A stretch of DNA of 64,000 nt, from NCBI GenBank assembly GCA_021018995.1, contig CM037598.1, positions 69,768,671-69,832,670 of the forward strand, written 5' to 3'. Under the pieces are notes generated by a model. It was not told where the DNA came from. It ran no database searches and saw nothing but the letters and a program-made list of their open reading frames with translations. Position numbers and translations under genes: made by a program. Shown here piece after piece: positions 12,701-22,756 of this stretch. This DNA is from Chloranthus sessilifolius. Its lineage: Eukaryota; Streptophyta; Magnoliopsida; Chloranthales; Chloranthaceae. The number at the start of each line of letters is the position of its first letter. The first letter of the stretch is position 1.

Positions 12701-13286
12701 AGATTAGAAGGTGATGGTCCACTTAAGGATGGAAGGGGTTGGGAGAAATTGGGCATGACCCGGGTATGGGGGGTATGGATGATTGTACTTGGAGGGTATG
12801 GGTGTATGGGTATGGAAGATGGTGGGTTATTGGTCATACCTAGGGAAAAGTTGGGGATGACCTGGGTAAATGGGGGGGTGTGTTGGGATGTGGAGGGGCC
12901 ATGTGACGTTGATGGTATGTGAGATGAGGTGGGTGGGATATAGGATGTAGGGGGCATGGATGAGGAGGTGGATGGGTCGTGGGAGATAGGCGAGGGCTGG
13001 GGCTCCCTACGGGGTCTTTGGGAATAGGGGGTGCGGTAAGGGTGTATGGGTGGGAGATGGGAATGTATGGGTCGGTTGGGAAGTGAGGGGTTTCAGTAGG
13101 GGATGAAAAGGGGGTATGTTGGGAGAATGTAAGGGAGGGGGATGGGGTGGATGCGAACACGGGTGCCCCAAATGGGCCCGTGACATCGAACCTGGTTTGG
13201 GTGAAGGTGTCGGAGATCAGGTCTTCTCCTATATGGGAATGGGATGGGGATGACAGCGGGATGTATCGGCTCGACATGATGATCAT
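9705..13286 (-). pseudogene. Element A gag
   Basis: Minus-strand gag starting near 13286 (MSSRYIPLSSPSHSH; the downstream block VTGPFGAP is shared with gag of B and C). Order: a Pro-rich N-terminal half with Gln/Pro tandem repeats (12000-12430); the gag core at 11293-11490 (KFKMPLFEKYNGTDNPIAHL, CQYGGDERLLIKVF); a basic linker at 10624-11007; and a zinc-knuckle-like segment near 10550 (NFHQGPGHPTDRCFPLKHAI), the CX2HX4HX4C type usual in Tat gags but without a recognisable first Cys. An acidic tail (EEEEFDPSDYIDN) follows. Family role: the particle shell and RNA packaging. Decayed. Confidence 0.85.
12000..12430 (-). repeat. 57-bp tandem repeats in element A gag
   Basis: G-rich on the plus strand. 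The unit containing GGGGCCATGGGCCTTGAGGG recurs every 57 bp (for example 12280 and 12337), encoding a 19-residue Gln/Pro/Ala-rich repeat around NPQGPWPQAQ. It lies where element C has 8-residue repeats. Confidence 0.7.
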
Positions 13287-14627
13287 TGGCAGTGTTGTAC
13301 CGATGCCTTGGGTAGGGGCGAATACTCTCCTAGTTCTTCCTCTATGGGTTGGGTTTGAGGTTAAGTAGTAGCGATCCAGAAAAGTTTGATTTTTTTATAT
13401 ATTTATTTTTTTGGATTTTTCAAATGAAAATTATCTCCCCTATTTTAAATGAATAATGATCTGGTGCCCTAGAAAAATTCCCGTCTCAGGTGGTATATGC
13501 ACCTTTAGTAGGTCCCACGGCGGGATCCGACACACTTCGGAAGGAGCGAAAGGGAACCCTTTCGTTCTATTGAAGGTGAGGGAATCCACGCAAATGACCC
13601 ATCCCCTGGAGCAAATCAATGAGAAGTTGCCTTCTTTTGACTGGGCAGGGGCATATTGGGTGTTATAGAATGCGGGAGGCTACTGTGGGCAGTAATACCG
13701 CTAATCGGGGAATTGGGGTGGTGGATTACGCCTTAGATCGGGTTGCTGTGACCCAGTTTATACTGGGCGTATATGTTAAGCACGCCCGACCAAAAAATGA
13801 CAGATTTAGCTGGGCGTATATATTATATATGCCTGGCAAAAACAACTCTGTCAGTTAATTTTGACAGTGAACAGCAAGCCCAAAAATGGTCTTTGAACTG
13901 GTTTCCTGGGAGGAATGCTCCCGGGGACTGCTGTGTATATTATCGGGTCCCTCCTTTCCGTTTCCTAGGGATACACGGTTGAATTAGGCATCTCGCTCTC
14001 ACCAATGCAAGTTTCTGGCTTTATCGTAATTGGCAACCCGATATACCTCGCAAGCACCTTCTCGAATCTTGGAAGGTGGTTTCTTTCAGATCATCACCAC
14101 TAGGGCTGCCACCTTACTGGGAACTGGGTAAGTTATATCTGTGCCTAAAACTCCCAAAAAACTACCCAAAATATGCAAAAACATATTTGATTATGTCCCC
14201 ACACTGTTGGTTCACTTTTAATTACAGATTTTTAAAGGGGAATGAAATTAAGCCCGTGCCTCAACGGGCCGGCGTTCAATGGTGAGATATGATGACTGAA
14301 ATAAAGAGCGCATGTAGGCCCGCCAAACGGCTAAGGCTCGTAAATGACTGAAATTTAAATGACGTGGAAAGTAGATGCGAGCAAGCTCGCCAAACAGCTA
14401 AGGCGGCTTAATGACAAAATCATAAAAAACTAAAATTTAAAGGCGCAAGTAGGCCCGCCAATCGGCTAAGGCACTTAAAGGACTGAATCGTAAGGGTGAG
14501 TATGTTAGTAAAAACAATAAAAAATAAAGAAAAATAGCAGAAAATTAGAACAAAAAACAGCCATGGTTAGTAGAAAAAAATAAAAATAAAGAGAAAGGCG
14601 AACAAGAGGGGAAGTGCTAGGGTGATG
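13287..14627 (-). other. Element A leader (5' UTR) with palindromes and tandem repeats
   Basis: No gene. Two 21-nt-class palindromes at about 13763-13790 and 13811-13838 (GGGCGTATAT...), matching those in the LTR. Three imperfect repeats of about 65-70 bp at 14308-14485, each carrying a (C)GCCAA(A/T)CGGCTAAGGC-type block. The equivalents in B lie at 31166-31345 and in C at 51143-51325. Confidence 0.7.
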
Positions 14628-14645
14628 TCCCCAACAGAGTCGCCA
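14628..14645 (-). other. Primer-binding site, tRNA-Arg type
   Basis: Minus strand TGGCGACTCTGTTGGGGA, two bases inside the LTR. It resembles the complement of the 3' end of plant tRNA-Arg (acceptor stem GACTC..., ending GAGTCGCCA) with a few mismatches. A tRNA-Arg primer is known for Ogre/Tat elements. The tRNA assignment is from memory. Confidence 0.65.
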
Positions 14646-15378
14646 TCTGTGCGAGCATGGATCCTCTCAAACCCATCGCGGCGATGCACTCGCGATGGAA
14701 TAAAAATGTAGAGTCGCCACCCGGAGCTTTTCGTGACCCGAGAAACCTTTAAATCAATATTTTGAGCACCGAAGTGCTAAATATGACTCTGATTTATCGG
14801 TCTTTGCCAAAGGCTCTAGGGTAGGGGCTTCGGTTATCGATCGGAAAGGGTTTAGGCACCTGATCAACCCGCATGTAGCGGTCTCTATCTATGGCCAAAA
14901 ATAAAAATAAATGGGTGGAGCTTCTCCTTGCCCGAAAGTAATACGGTCCTATCAAGCTTTGAGCCAAACTAAAATTTCGACGGTGTAACGGCTTGAATCC
15001 TTGGACGGAGGAAATACCGAGAAGGTAGAGGAAGAGAGGGGTGAGCCAGAGCTCACGGGCCCTTGTTGTACCGTATGAGACCTTCGCTTCGGCGTGCTTC
15101 TAATGGCTTTAAATGGCTTAAACGGTAGAAGAATAGGTTCTAATGCTAGGATTCGGTAGATAGGAGGTGTGGAATGAAGCTAGGGACTAAGCTTTAACTA
15201 AAAGAGTTGATCTAATGGTTGAAAAGGGTTGCAAAGGATGATCTATGCATGCTGGAATTCTGGTTGAAAATATAAGAAAAGAACTTTCTCTCACTAGGGC
15301 TCTCTCTCTCCTAACTCAAGCTTTCACCCTAATCATTTCAACCTTGATTTTTTCAACCCTTTTGGGAAGAGGGGGGCC

Positions 15379-15392
15379 TCTCTATTTATAGA
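15379..15392 (-). promoter_or_regulatory. TATA box of element A LTR
   Basis: Minus strand CTCTATAAATAGAG, a canonical plant TATA box, about 880 bp from the U3 start. Transcription would run left into R/U5, the leader and gag. Confidence 0.75.
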
Positions 15393-15663
15393 GAAGAGGT
15401 GGGTTAGAGGGTTACTTAAGAGCTAATTGGTTTAGCAATTAGGTAATCCTCCATCTAAGGTTTTCTAGGTTTTTAGGGTCCTAGAGGTTTGGGAAATTGG
15501 TTTCAATGGTGGATGATGGGAGACCATGGGTGACTTAAGGGTTACCAATAAGCTCAAAGGGGGTACAACCAACCTCAAGACACCCACCTTAACAAAGGGG
15601 ATGGTCAAAGGATCAAACCAGATGGAGGAAATTCGAGCATTTAATGACAGATACTGTAGCTAA

Positions 15664-15890
15664 GCTGGGCGTATATATTACATACGCCTAGCTTATGCAC
15701 AATAAAAAAATAAGAAAACCAGGGGGGATCTGACTAGATGGGTGCCCGCGTTGGTGGCAACCTATGCTGGGCATATGTATTATATACGCCCGGCCAAATT
15801 TGGCCCAAAAATGCCAGGCGTATATAATATATACGCCTGACCAATCTGGGGCCAAATTGGCTGGGTGTATGTAATACATACGCCTTAGCA
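15664..15890 (-). repeat. Palindrome cluster in element A U3
   Basis: Four palindromes in ~225 bp of the form GGCGTATATA-A-TATATACGCC (perfect at 15817-15837; variants near 15668, 15777 and 15864). They lie upstream of the TATA box. Two more occur in the leader. The matching places in B and C hold palindromes with a different core. Confidence 0.85.
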
Positions 15891-16284
15891 AAAGTTGTCA
15901 TTTTATGTGAAACTTCAATCGGCCATAACTTTTGAACCACAACTCCAAATTGGGTGATCTTTGGCTCGTTGGAAAGCTGGAGAAGTCCTCTTTCAATGGT
16001 ATGTGGCTCATCCTTAGTAGGGGTCTATATAAAAATTTGTAGCTCTCCTCCCATCAAATGCTCAAAAGGGTTTAAGTCGAGTCTGGGAAGGGATCCTGGG
16101 GTTTAGGGGTGATCTCTAAGGGTTGGGGGAATGGTTCTAATGGATTTTAGGTGATTCCTAAAGGTCTGGATAGATTCCTAAGGGTTCAAGGGTCGAAAGC
16201 ACAGGGGTGCATCTTTGCCGGAGTACAGACTGATCGGACCTTGGGCCGAATTTGGGTGTCTACAGAAACAAAAGTATATGACTA

Positions 16285-16643
16285 GACACAAGTTGAAATA
16301 TTAGCTCTGTGGCTCAGGCCCCATGACCCTAACGTGAGAACCATGCACTGAAATAATAGTACATGGCTGAACACAGGCTGAAATAATAGCTATGTGGCTC
16401 AGATCCCAACTTAGGGAGACTATATACTAAAATAATAGTATATAGTCGAAATGCAGACTGAAACAATAGTCTAGCATTTCAGACCCCGTAACCCTATATT
16501 GGGGACCATGCACTAAACAATAGTACATGGCTGAACACAGGCTAAAATAATAGCTCTGTGGCTCAGGTCCCAACGTAGGGAGATTATATACTAAAATAAT
16601 AGTATACAATCAAAATGCAGGCTGAAATAATAGTCTAACATTT
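16285..16643. repeat. Cluster of nine hairpins sharing one loop
   Basis: Nine short inverted repeats in ~360 bp, each with a loop close to GAAATAAT and a stem ending ...CT / AG.... Examples: 16341-16366 CCATGCACT/AGTACATGG; 16418-16447, perfect 11-bp arms GACTATATACT/AGTATATAGTC; 16449-16479 AATGCAGACT/AGTCTAGCATT; 16582-16611. Hairpins 2-5 and 6-9 form a higher-order repeat of about 165 bp. Stems differ between units while pairing is largely kept. No reading frame crosses the cluster. Confidence 0.85.
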
Positions 16644-17084
16644 TAAGACTCGAACAACCCCAAATTACGCGCCTAAAACCACATGCCCAATTCGATCACA
16701 CGCTGAACCACAAACATGCAATCAGTCCCCTCTCAGACAAGATTTCCTTTCTCAGGCCACCTTGAGACTCGATTAAGCGTGTCACACGGCACGCGCGATC
16801 AGATGGAGCGCCCGATCACTGGCGTGCAATTGGTTTACGCCCGACCTAGTCTTATAGTCCTTGATCCCCAAGCTTCCTCGATCAAGTGCTTCAAATGAGG
16901 AATTTAATCGAAATGTGCACTCGACACCAGGTGCACAGTTAGTCCAAACATTGTTAGAACTAGGAAACTCGCTGAGCAAGTCAGCCGGTCGCTCACTGAG
17001 TCGATGATCGACTCAATGCGATTAAGCACCGAGAAACCGACGCGCAATTCAGTTAAATGCTTGAAATAGGGTGTTTAATTAGGA
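16644..17084. other. Non-coding, no recognised feature
   Basis: Mixed-composition DNA between the hairpin cluster and the TATA-like sequence. I see no gene or clear repeat here. Confidence 0.5.
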
Positions 17085-17280
17085 AAAAACCTATAAAAGA
17101 CCTTTTTTAATTCGCCCCAAAGGGGGACTAAAATTTTCAAAGAGCTTAGGGATTTCAAGGCTAGAGAATTTCAAGAACGAACATAGAGAGAAACAAAGCC
17201 ATGATTTCGAGATTCAAGCTTCGAATTTTGAGATTCCTCTCCGCAGCCCCGCCTTTAGGTAAGAATTTAGTCTTTAGTTC
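17085..17280 (+). promoter_or_regulatory. TATA-like box and 5'-exon-like stretch
   Basis: CCTATAAAAGACC at about 17090 is followed ~110 bp later by ATGATTTCGAGATTC (17203) and a good splice-donor consensus (CTTTAG/GTAAGAATTT) near 17263. Two readings fit: U3/R of an older LTR element, or the 5' end of a transcript. The downstream part is interrupted by ~45 kb of later insertions, so I cannot decide. Confidence 0.35.
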
Positions 17281-17849
17281 CTGACCTTAGTTTTAGTTAG
17301 TCCTTAAATTTAGTTTTTCTTGGTTTTTTAATTATTAATATTAAATTTTCAGTCTTAGACTATAGCCCCTTTTTAGACTGTAATTTTAATATCTGATTCT
17401 AGTCCTTAGTTTCTAGAACCAGTCCTTAATCTGACGACCTAATTCACGACCTTAGACTTTAATTTTGTTTTGAAATCTTAATCTCCAGTCCTATCATTAA
17501 TCTCGTGCTCTAGTTCTTAGTTTCTAGAACCAGTCCTTAATCATACGGCCTGATTTTCTGATTTCGGACCTGAATTCAGTCCTTAAATCTTAAATTCTAG
17601 TTTTAGTTCCTTAATTTAATAGTTTTTAAAATCCCAATTTATAATTTAGGCATCCAAAATTCTAGTCTCATAATTTAATTCATAATTTTAATTCAAAAAT
17701 AATTTTAAAAATTCAAAAAAAAAAATCTTATAATGCAAAATCCAATTTGCTTTAATCCTAGCCATCCGATTTGCCCAAGGGAGCTTACGGAGGGTACTCG
17801 GGAACGAGGCCAATCCTCTTTAGCATAGCAGGCCCAAATCCCTTTTTTT
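17281..17849. other. AT-rich stretch with degenerate short repeats
   Basis: Repeated phrases such as TTAGTCCTTAGTTTCTAGAA occur at about 17400-17580. No gene seen. It leads into the minisatellite. Confidence 0.5.
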
Positions 17850-18209
17850 TAGAATTTTAGTAGAATTAATTCATCGCTTTAATTAGAATTAGTAAAGTTA
17901 GTTCCATTATTTTCTCAGAATTTTAGTATAATCAATCTATTGCTTTGATCATAATTCTAGTGAAATTAGTTCCTTTATTTTAATTAGATTTTTAGTATAA
18001 TTAGTTCCTCTACTTTAATTAGAATTTTAGTATAGTTAATTCATTGCTTTAATCAGAATTTTAGTAAAATTAATTCATTGCTTTAATTAGAATTTTAATA
18101 AAATTAGTTCATCGCCTAAATTAGAGTTTTAGTAAAATTAGTCCTTTATTCCAATTAGAATTTCAATAGGACAAGTTCCTTTGTTTTAGTTAGAATTTCA
18201 GCCAAATCA
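17850..18209. repeat. AT-rich ~35-bp minisatellite, left part
   Basis: About ten degenerate copies of a unit like AATTTTAGTAAAATTAATTC + ATTGCTTTAATTAGA. Related units continue to the right of element B (33134-33334), to the right of C (53073-53272) and beyond the MULE (63081-63240), so the insertions interrupt one original tract. Confidence 0.8.
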
Positions 18210-18214
18210 GTATA
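18210..18214. repeat. Target-site duplication, left of element B
   Basis: gtata, identical to 33129-33133, and abutting the LTR start TGTGCAACC. Confidence 0.85.
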
Positions 18215-18936
18215 TGTGCAACCGTGGGAATCGAGATGATCCCGTCGTGACGATGCACTCTCTAACGAAAAATATAGAGTCGCCACCCGGAGCTTTCGGT
18301 GTTCCGGGATACCTAGTTCATTTTTATGAGCACTGAAGTGCTAAAAATATTACTCTGAATCCGTTCCACACCAAAGGCTCTTGGGTAGGGGCTTCGGTTA
18401 TCGATCGGGAAGGTGTTAGGCACCCGATCAACCCGCTTAACGCGGTCTCTAATAATGGCCAAAAATAAAATGAAGTAAAAGAAAAGAAAATAGTTCCCTC
18501 TTGCCCAAATGGGCCTCCAATCCTATTTGTGTCCCTCCTTTCCTACCAAAAATTCGATAGCGTAACGGCACAAAATGAGAGGGTAGGGAGAGAAAAAGGA
18601 GATAGGAGAAGAAAGGGGAGAGTCGGAGCCCTCGGGCCCTTGTAGCACTGTAGGAGAGCCTTGCATGGCTTGCTTTGATGAGCTCTTGAAGGCTTTGTAT
18701 GATGGAAAGTGGGGTTCTAGCTCTTAAGGCTTGCTAACTAAGAGGTAGAGAGGAAAGGTGAATGGGTAGCATATACCTAAACTAAGGGATCTAAGGTAAA
18801 AAATATCACTCAAAGGAGGTTTTGGAATTCTGAAATTTGTATGAGAAGTGTGCACCAAAGGGAGAAAGATCTTCTCACTTTAAGCTCTTTCTCTCTTGGG
18901 CCAAAATTCTCAACCCTTAAGCAAGAGGGGTGGCTC

Positions 18937-18950
18937 TCTATTTATAGGAA
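18937..18950 (-). promoter_or_regulatory. TATA box, element B left LTR; also the duplication breakpoint
   Basis: TTTATA at 18941-18946 (plus strand) is the sequence at which the tandem duplication begins; the same six bases occur at the junction 37340-37345 and at 60032-60037. Confidence 0.7.
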
Positions 18951-19230
18951 ATGGGTGAATTAGTGAGGGGTTAAAGTCTTAATTGGATTAGCAATTAGGT
19001 AATGGGCAATCTAAGGTTTCCTAGGATTTTTGGAGCCTTGAAATGTGTGGGAAGGTCCTCCAATGGTGGATGATGGGGTGAGGCCTTAAGCCACTTAAAG
19101 GGGTGCAAATAGGCTTCAAAAGGGTGCAACAGAACTAGCTAAACACAGCCCAAAGGTCGAGGTGGTCAACAAGTCAAACCCCAGTCATGAATTTCAGGGC
19201 AAAAACCAACAATTACTGTTCATATGCATA

Positions 19231-19395
19231 GCGCAACTATTAGTTGCGCTAGGCAAATGTATAGTAAAATAGTAATGTATAGTGCCTGGAAGTCAGCTCG
19301 TGAGGATGGGGCCAACTTTTGAATCTGGCACAACTATTAGTTGTGCCAGGATTAAAATAAGGGAAAATTGGCCTGGTGCAACTATTAGTTGCATC
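19231..19395 (-). repeat. U3 palindromes, GGCGCAACTA/TAGTTGCGCC type
   Basis: Three copies at 19231-19249, 19327-19347 and 19375-19395, with arms of 9-10 bp around one central T. They are upstream of the LTR TATA box. Counterparts: 32621-32641 and ~32669-32689 in the right LTR, and 30561-30581 in the leader. Confidence 0.85.
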
Positions 19396-19564
19396 AAGTC
19401 CCTAAGGGGCCCACATGACTTTACATTCATGCCCTCCGGGCTCGGTTTGCCATATCTTTTGACTTATACCTCTGATTGGGGTGATTCTTGGACTGTTCGA
19501 AAGCTGACGATCTCTACTCCTCAATGGTATGAGACTTGATTGCAGTAGAGGGCCATAGCTAGTT

Positions 19565-19608
19565 CCGGCGCACCACTCTTCATCCATAGATGAAGAGTGG
19601 TGCACCGG
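19565..19608. repeat. LTR hairpin private to left LTRs
   Basis: Arms CCGGCGCACCACTCTTCATC and GATGAAGAGTGGTGCACCGG (19 of 20 pair) with the 4-base loop CATA. The same hairpin is in the left LTR of C (37915-37957). Both right LTRs have the 5' arm only, followed by CCTGGTAAGGTT. Confidence 0.9.
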
Positions 19609-19772
19609 AGTAGGTTTCTAAAGGTTTGGGATAGGTTCCTAAGGGATCTAGGGGGATTCCTAAGGGTTTGGGGTGATTCCTAGGGGTTCCATACATGCCA
19701 TCAAAAGCTCAAAATTGCACCTCTCTTGAAAAGTGTTTTGATCGAGCCTTGGGCCAAATTTGGGTGTCTACA

Positions 19773-19792
19773 GATGCCCCTCTTTAGTATCC
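19773..19792 (-). other. Polypurine tract of element B
   Basis: Minus strand GGATACTAAAGAGGGGCATC immediately before the LTR start TGTAGACACCC. Confidence 0.8.
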
Positions 19793-20107
19793 GATCACTA
19801 ATGATCGTATACCAAAGAAAAGAGACATCCGAAGAGGCCCAAGACATTATTGATGGGTCCGCTATATTCAGAACGAACTTCAAACATTGGGTGAGTAATA
19901 TGGTGAGAAAATGAAAGCCCTGGGGCGCCAGGCTAATCATTCGTTTCTCGCGGTAATTGGTTCCCAAGCGCTTAGTGACATTACTGGGCATAACCGAGGT
20001 GGAATGAGTTGCGAAAGCCCAATAGCTGAGAAAAACGTTCGCCTCTCGAGTTGTGAAAGTCCATTAGTTGGAAAAAACATTCACTTCTCGAGATGATTTG
20101 AAGGTGA

Positions 20108-20725
20108 TTGATGTTCGAGATTTATTCTGAATACAACAATTTCGTAAGTAAAGGGGGTGATCGACCCACATTCAAAGATAGGCGCGAAGTAAACATACGC
20201 AAGGCTCCACAGTTTACGTCCAATCCTACGAGACATTTGATGACCTCATTAGATTATTCGAGGGTGCACCTGCTGAAAGCAGGGTTCGTGATCTTTGGGC
20301 GAACCCATCGATCCCAAAGTTTATTTAGCATGACCACCTGAGCGAAGTGAATAGATGCTACAACACATTTTGGGAGTACGTGCCATTTCGAAAACATGCC
20401 TCAACTCAGCATGGCCTAGAGTATCCAATTTTGACTTCCTTGAACAGATCTATCCAAACATTGGGCACCTCCCAAAAGGGGGCATCCAAACCAGGCCTCT
20501 GTTGACAATGATCATAATCATCAATTAACTATGCATAATCCTGCACCCATCAGGGACAATAAGCAACAACAAAGGCGATGGAAGCCCCGACCCGGACCCG
20601 CCTGGGTACAATTTACCTGGGACAAACTACCATCATACAGATACCCAGACGCATGGCGTAAACTTTATAGGGATACCACTGCCCATACAGGTTTTAAGCC
20701 TACAAAAAATAAAAAAGGGAAATGA
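20108..20725 (+). pseudogene. Antisense extra frame of element B (aORF-like)
   Basis: Plus-strand, opposite to gag-pol, between integrase and the 3' LTR. Coding-like blocks include YETFDDLIRLFEGAPAES, VRDLWANPSIPKF, RCYNTFWEYVPFRKHAST, and a basic end (20531-20725) with WKPRPGPAWVQFTWDKLP and a Lys-rich tail. The same blocks are readable in element C (38440-39052). Tat-lineage elements are known to carry extra frames here, some antisense. I do not recognise the protein. Decayed in both copies. Confidence 0.55.
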
Positions 20726-22756
20726 TCCCTTCTGAATGCATGGTTGCACATAGTTTGATTGACACATAATCTCATTCTCAACAGGTTGGTCTCAACCAGC
20801 GATTGACCTTTTCCAATGGAGAATCTGAAGCTTAAAACACTTAAGTTCATACGAATCCAAAACAAAGTGCTCATCGCTCAAGAGATTTAGCAGTGGAGTT
20901 GACTCGATCGAAACATTGACTGTTTGACCGAACTGACATCGTTGCTCCTTCCTTGAAGAAGGATCCAGAATCTAAGGCGTGCCTTAGACTTAGGATGTTA
21001 TTATAGCATAGTAGTGTTACTGATAAAATAAAGACATTTTACCGCATCAGAACATGCATGTGCGTCTCTGCGGGAAAGCACAAATTTATTCTTTTTCTCT
21101 CTTTTTTCCTTTTCTTTTAAAGATTGCTTTTTTTCATTTTTTTTTTTTAGAACAAACATCATCTGGACCTCGAACCCCAGGAGGCACACACCTAGACAAC
21201 GCATATCAAGAGCCCGTGCCTCTGCAGTAGTTTGCGACTAAACTGAAGCCAACGTACTCAAGTTCACCTGACGTCGGTGGTGAGATGTTTTATTTAATTT
21301 GTCCATCGCTGAGAAGTTGCCCGCTTCGAGGCTTTGGACCGTGTGATGTTCCTGCACATTCTCGAGAAAACGTCAATCCCTTTTTTGTTTATACATATAA
21401 AGAAAATGCATTCTAAACAATAGAAAAAAAAGTAGATTTCTACCTACACTTTTTCATTTTCAAGATATTTTTTAGATTTTTGTTTTTGGAGATTTTTTGT
21501 TATTTTTCTTCATTTTTGAGATTGAAATATGATGTTGGAAATATGTACATGAAAATGAGAATAAATATATACACATTTTTTAGTGTTTGGATTTTTCTTG
21601 ATTTTTAGTTTTTAGTTTTTCTTCTTTTTTTTATTTTTAATGCCTTGATAGTCAGACGGAGTAATGGGTCCCATTTTTAGTATAGTCGAACTCTTTCATG
21701 CAGTCGAACCTGAGTGAGTTTCTAGATTTTACCAAGGCCGCAATGTTGATCCGTTTGGATTGAGTTAAACCTTTCTCCTTGCCTCGGGTCATACAATTGA
21801 CGGTGCAGGTTTCACAAAGACAATTCTGGTCTGGACCCGATTCGAACTAGCATGAGCGGCCCAGTCGGACAAGAGGGTATAGGAAGAGTAACAAAAGGGT
21901 TCCTCAAACATCAATCTTCTCAATCAGTCCAAACCTTTCTTCTTTTCTTTTATTTTTTTTTATTTATCTCCTCCCTTTTTTTACCCGTGGCGCCCTTTCG
22001 GGTTTTTACCACGTCCATGGGTTTAGCTCTCTTACCCCAAGCGCCCTTTCGGGTTTTCACCTAGTCCACGCAAGCCCGCTGTTTTTACCCGTAATGCCCT
22101 TTAAGGTTTTCACTACGTCCATCTTGCTTCGAGCCTGTATTTTTATTTTATTCTTTATTCTTTTTATTTTTTAGAGCCACGACATAGACATCGATTTCGT
22201 CATAGCCGGCTGGATGGGGTTCTGGTGTCGTCTCATGACTCAGCTCATGTTGACTTAACAGATATTATGACTGCTTGCGAACCTACAAAGAGGGCTTCCT
22301 TCAGGGTGTAGTTTGGCCATGGGTTAGGTTAGGATTTAAAGGTATGCTAGGCTAAAAGGGTTTCCTGGATACGACTTCAATTTTCTCAACATACAGCATA
22401 CTTTCTTCCTTGGGAGTTTTACTGTACATTCCCCGTGATTCTTTTACATTTTTGGTCCTTTTTGCTTCATTTCAGGCAATCTCTTTTTGAGGTTTTGCTT
22501 TTTTGATTTTTTTTTGGATTTTGATAGTAACTCTACTTCATCTTTTCTCTCTTTTTTTTTTTGGTATATGTACACGTATATTTTTTTGGGGGAATGGGTT
22601 TATTGAAAGAAAGGCCTAGGCTCAAATGGGGTAGCAAAGGATATCATCATTTTTAGGAATAGTTTTGGGCTACTGTGCTTGGAATGATGGCCTCTTTTGG
22701 GTGGTCTTTAAGCACTCACGTATCTGTTTCGCCAACACTTACCTTGTCGTGATGGA
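20726..22756 (-). other. Element B 3' non-coding region
   Basis: No gene. Pyrimidine-rich tracts on the plus strand (21090-21150, 21430-21640). At 21985-22130 there are three imperfect ~60-bp repeats around GCGCCCTTTCGGGTTTTCAC. Near 22565-22590 there is a T-run, then TATGTACACGTATATTTTTT. The equivalent in C is at 39053-40967. Confidence 0.6.
21985..22130. repeat. ~60-bp tandem repeats (GCCCTTTCGGGTTTTCAC)
   Basis: Three units, each with a (G/A)(C/T)GCCCTTT(C/A)(G/A)GGTTTT core separated by variable linkers ending near GTCCA. Element C has the same array at 40190-40325. Confidence 0.75.

Larger units (their letters stand above)
1..16264 (-). mobile_element. Element A: Ty3/gypsy LTR retrotransposon, Tat lineage (5' part in window)
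   Basis: Minus-strand LTR retrotransposon entering from the left edge. Read right to left it shows a 5' LTR, a tRNA-Arg-like primer site, a leader with repeats, a Pro/Gln-rich gag, a retropepsin region, a G-patch segment and reverse transcriptase. RNase H, integrase and the 3' LTR would lie outside the window. The lineage call rests on close protein similarity to elements B and C, which carry the second RNase H typical of Tat. Its reading frames are broken in many places (more than ten by eye). Its gag is split by nested element E. The 5 bp beyond the LTR are gaaac, but the matching target duplication cannot be checked. Confidence 0.9.
14648..16264 (-). repeat. Element A 5' LTR
   Basis: 1617 bp. 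The plus strand begins TGTGCGAGCATGG and ends GGGTGTCTACA, so the minus strand reads TGTAGACACCC...CGCACA with TG/CA ends. Homologous to the LTRs of B and C in end sequences and in the block around GAGTCGCCACCCGGAGCTTT. A TATA box (minus strand CTCTATAAATAGAG) lies at 15379-15392, and a palindrome cluster sits upstream in U3. Confidence 0.9.
18215..19772 (-). repeat. Element B 3' LTR (left)
   Basis: 1558 bp, plus strand TGTGCAACCGTGG ... GGGTGTCTACA. Contains a TATA box at 18937-18950 (minus strand CCTATAAATAGAG), 21-nt-class palindromes at 19231-19395, and a 44-bp hairpin at 19565-19608 found otherwise only in the left LTR of C. Confidence 0.92.

Noticed and set aside
14308-14485. CRISPR-like array
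   Set aside because: Three long degenerate repeats without uniform spacers, inside an LTR-element leader in a plant genome.
14628-14645. tRNA gene
   Set aside because: Only the 18-nt complement of a tRNA 3' end is present: a primer-binding site, not a tRNA gene.
17203-17263. Secure host gene first exon
   Set aside because: A TATA-like box, ATG and donor consensus are suggestive, but 20 codons without similarity and no visible second exon are not enough.
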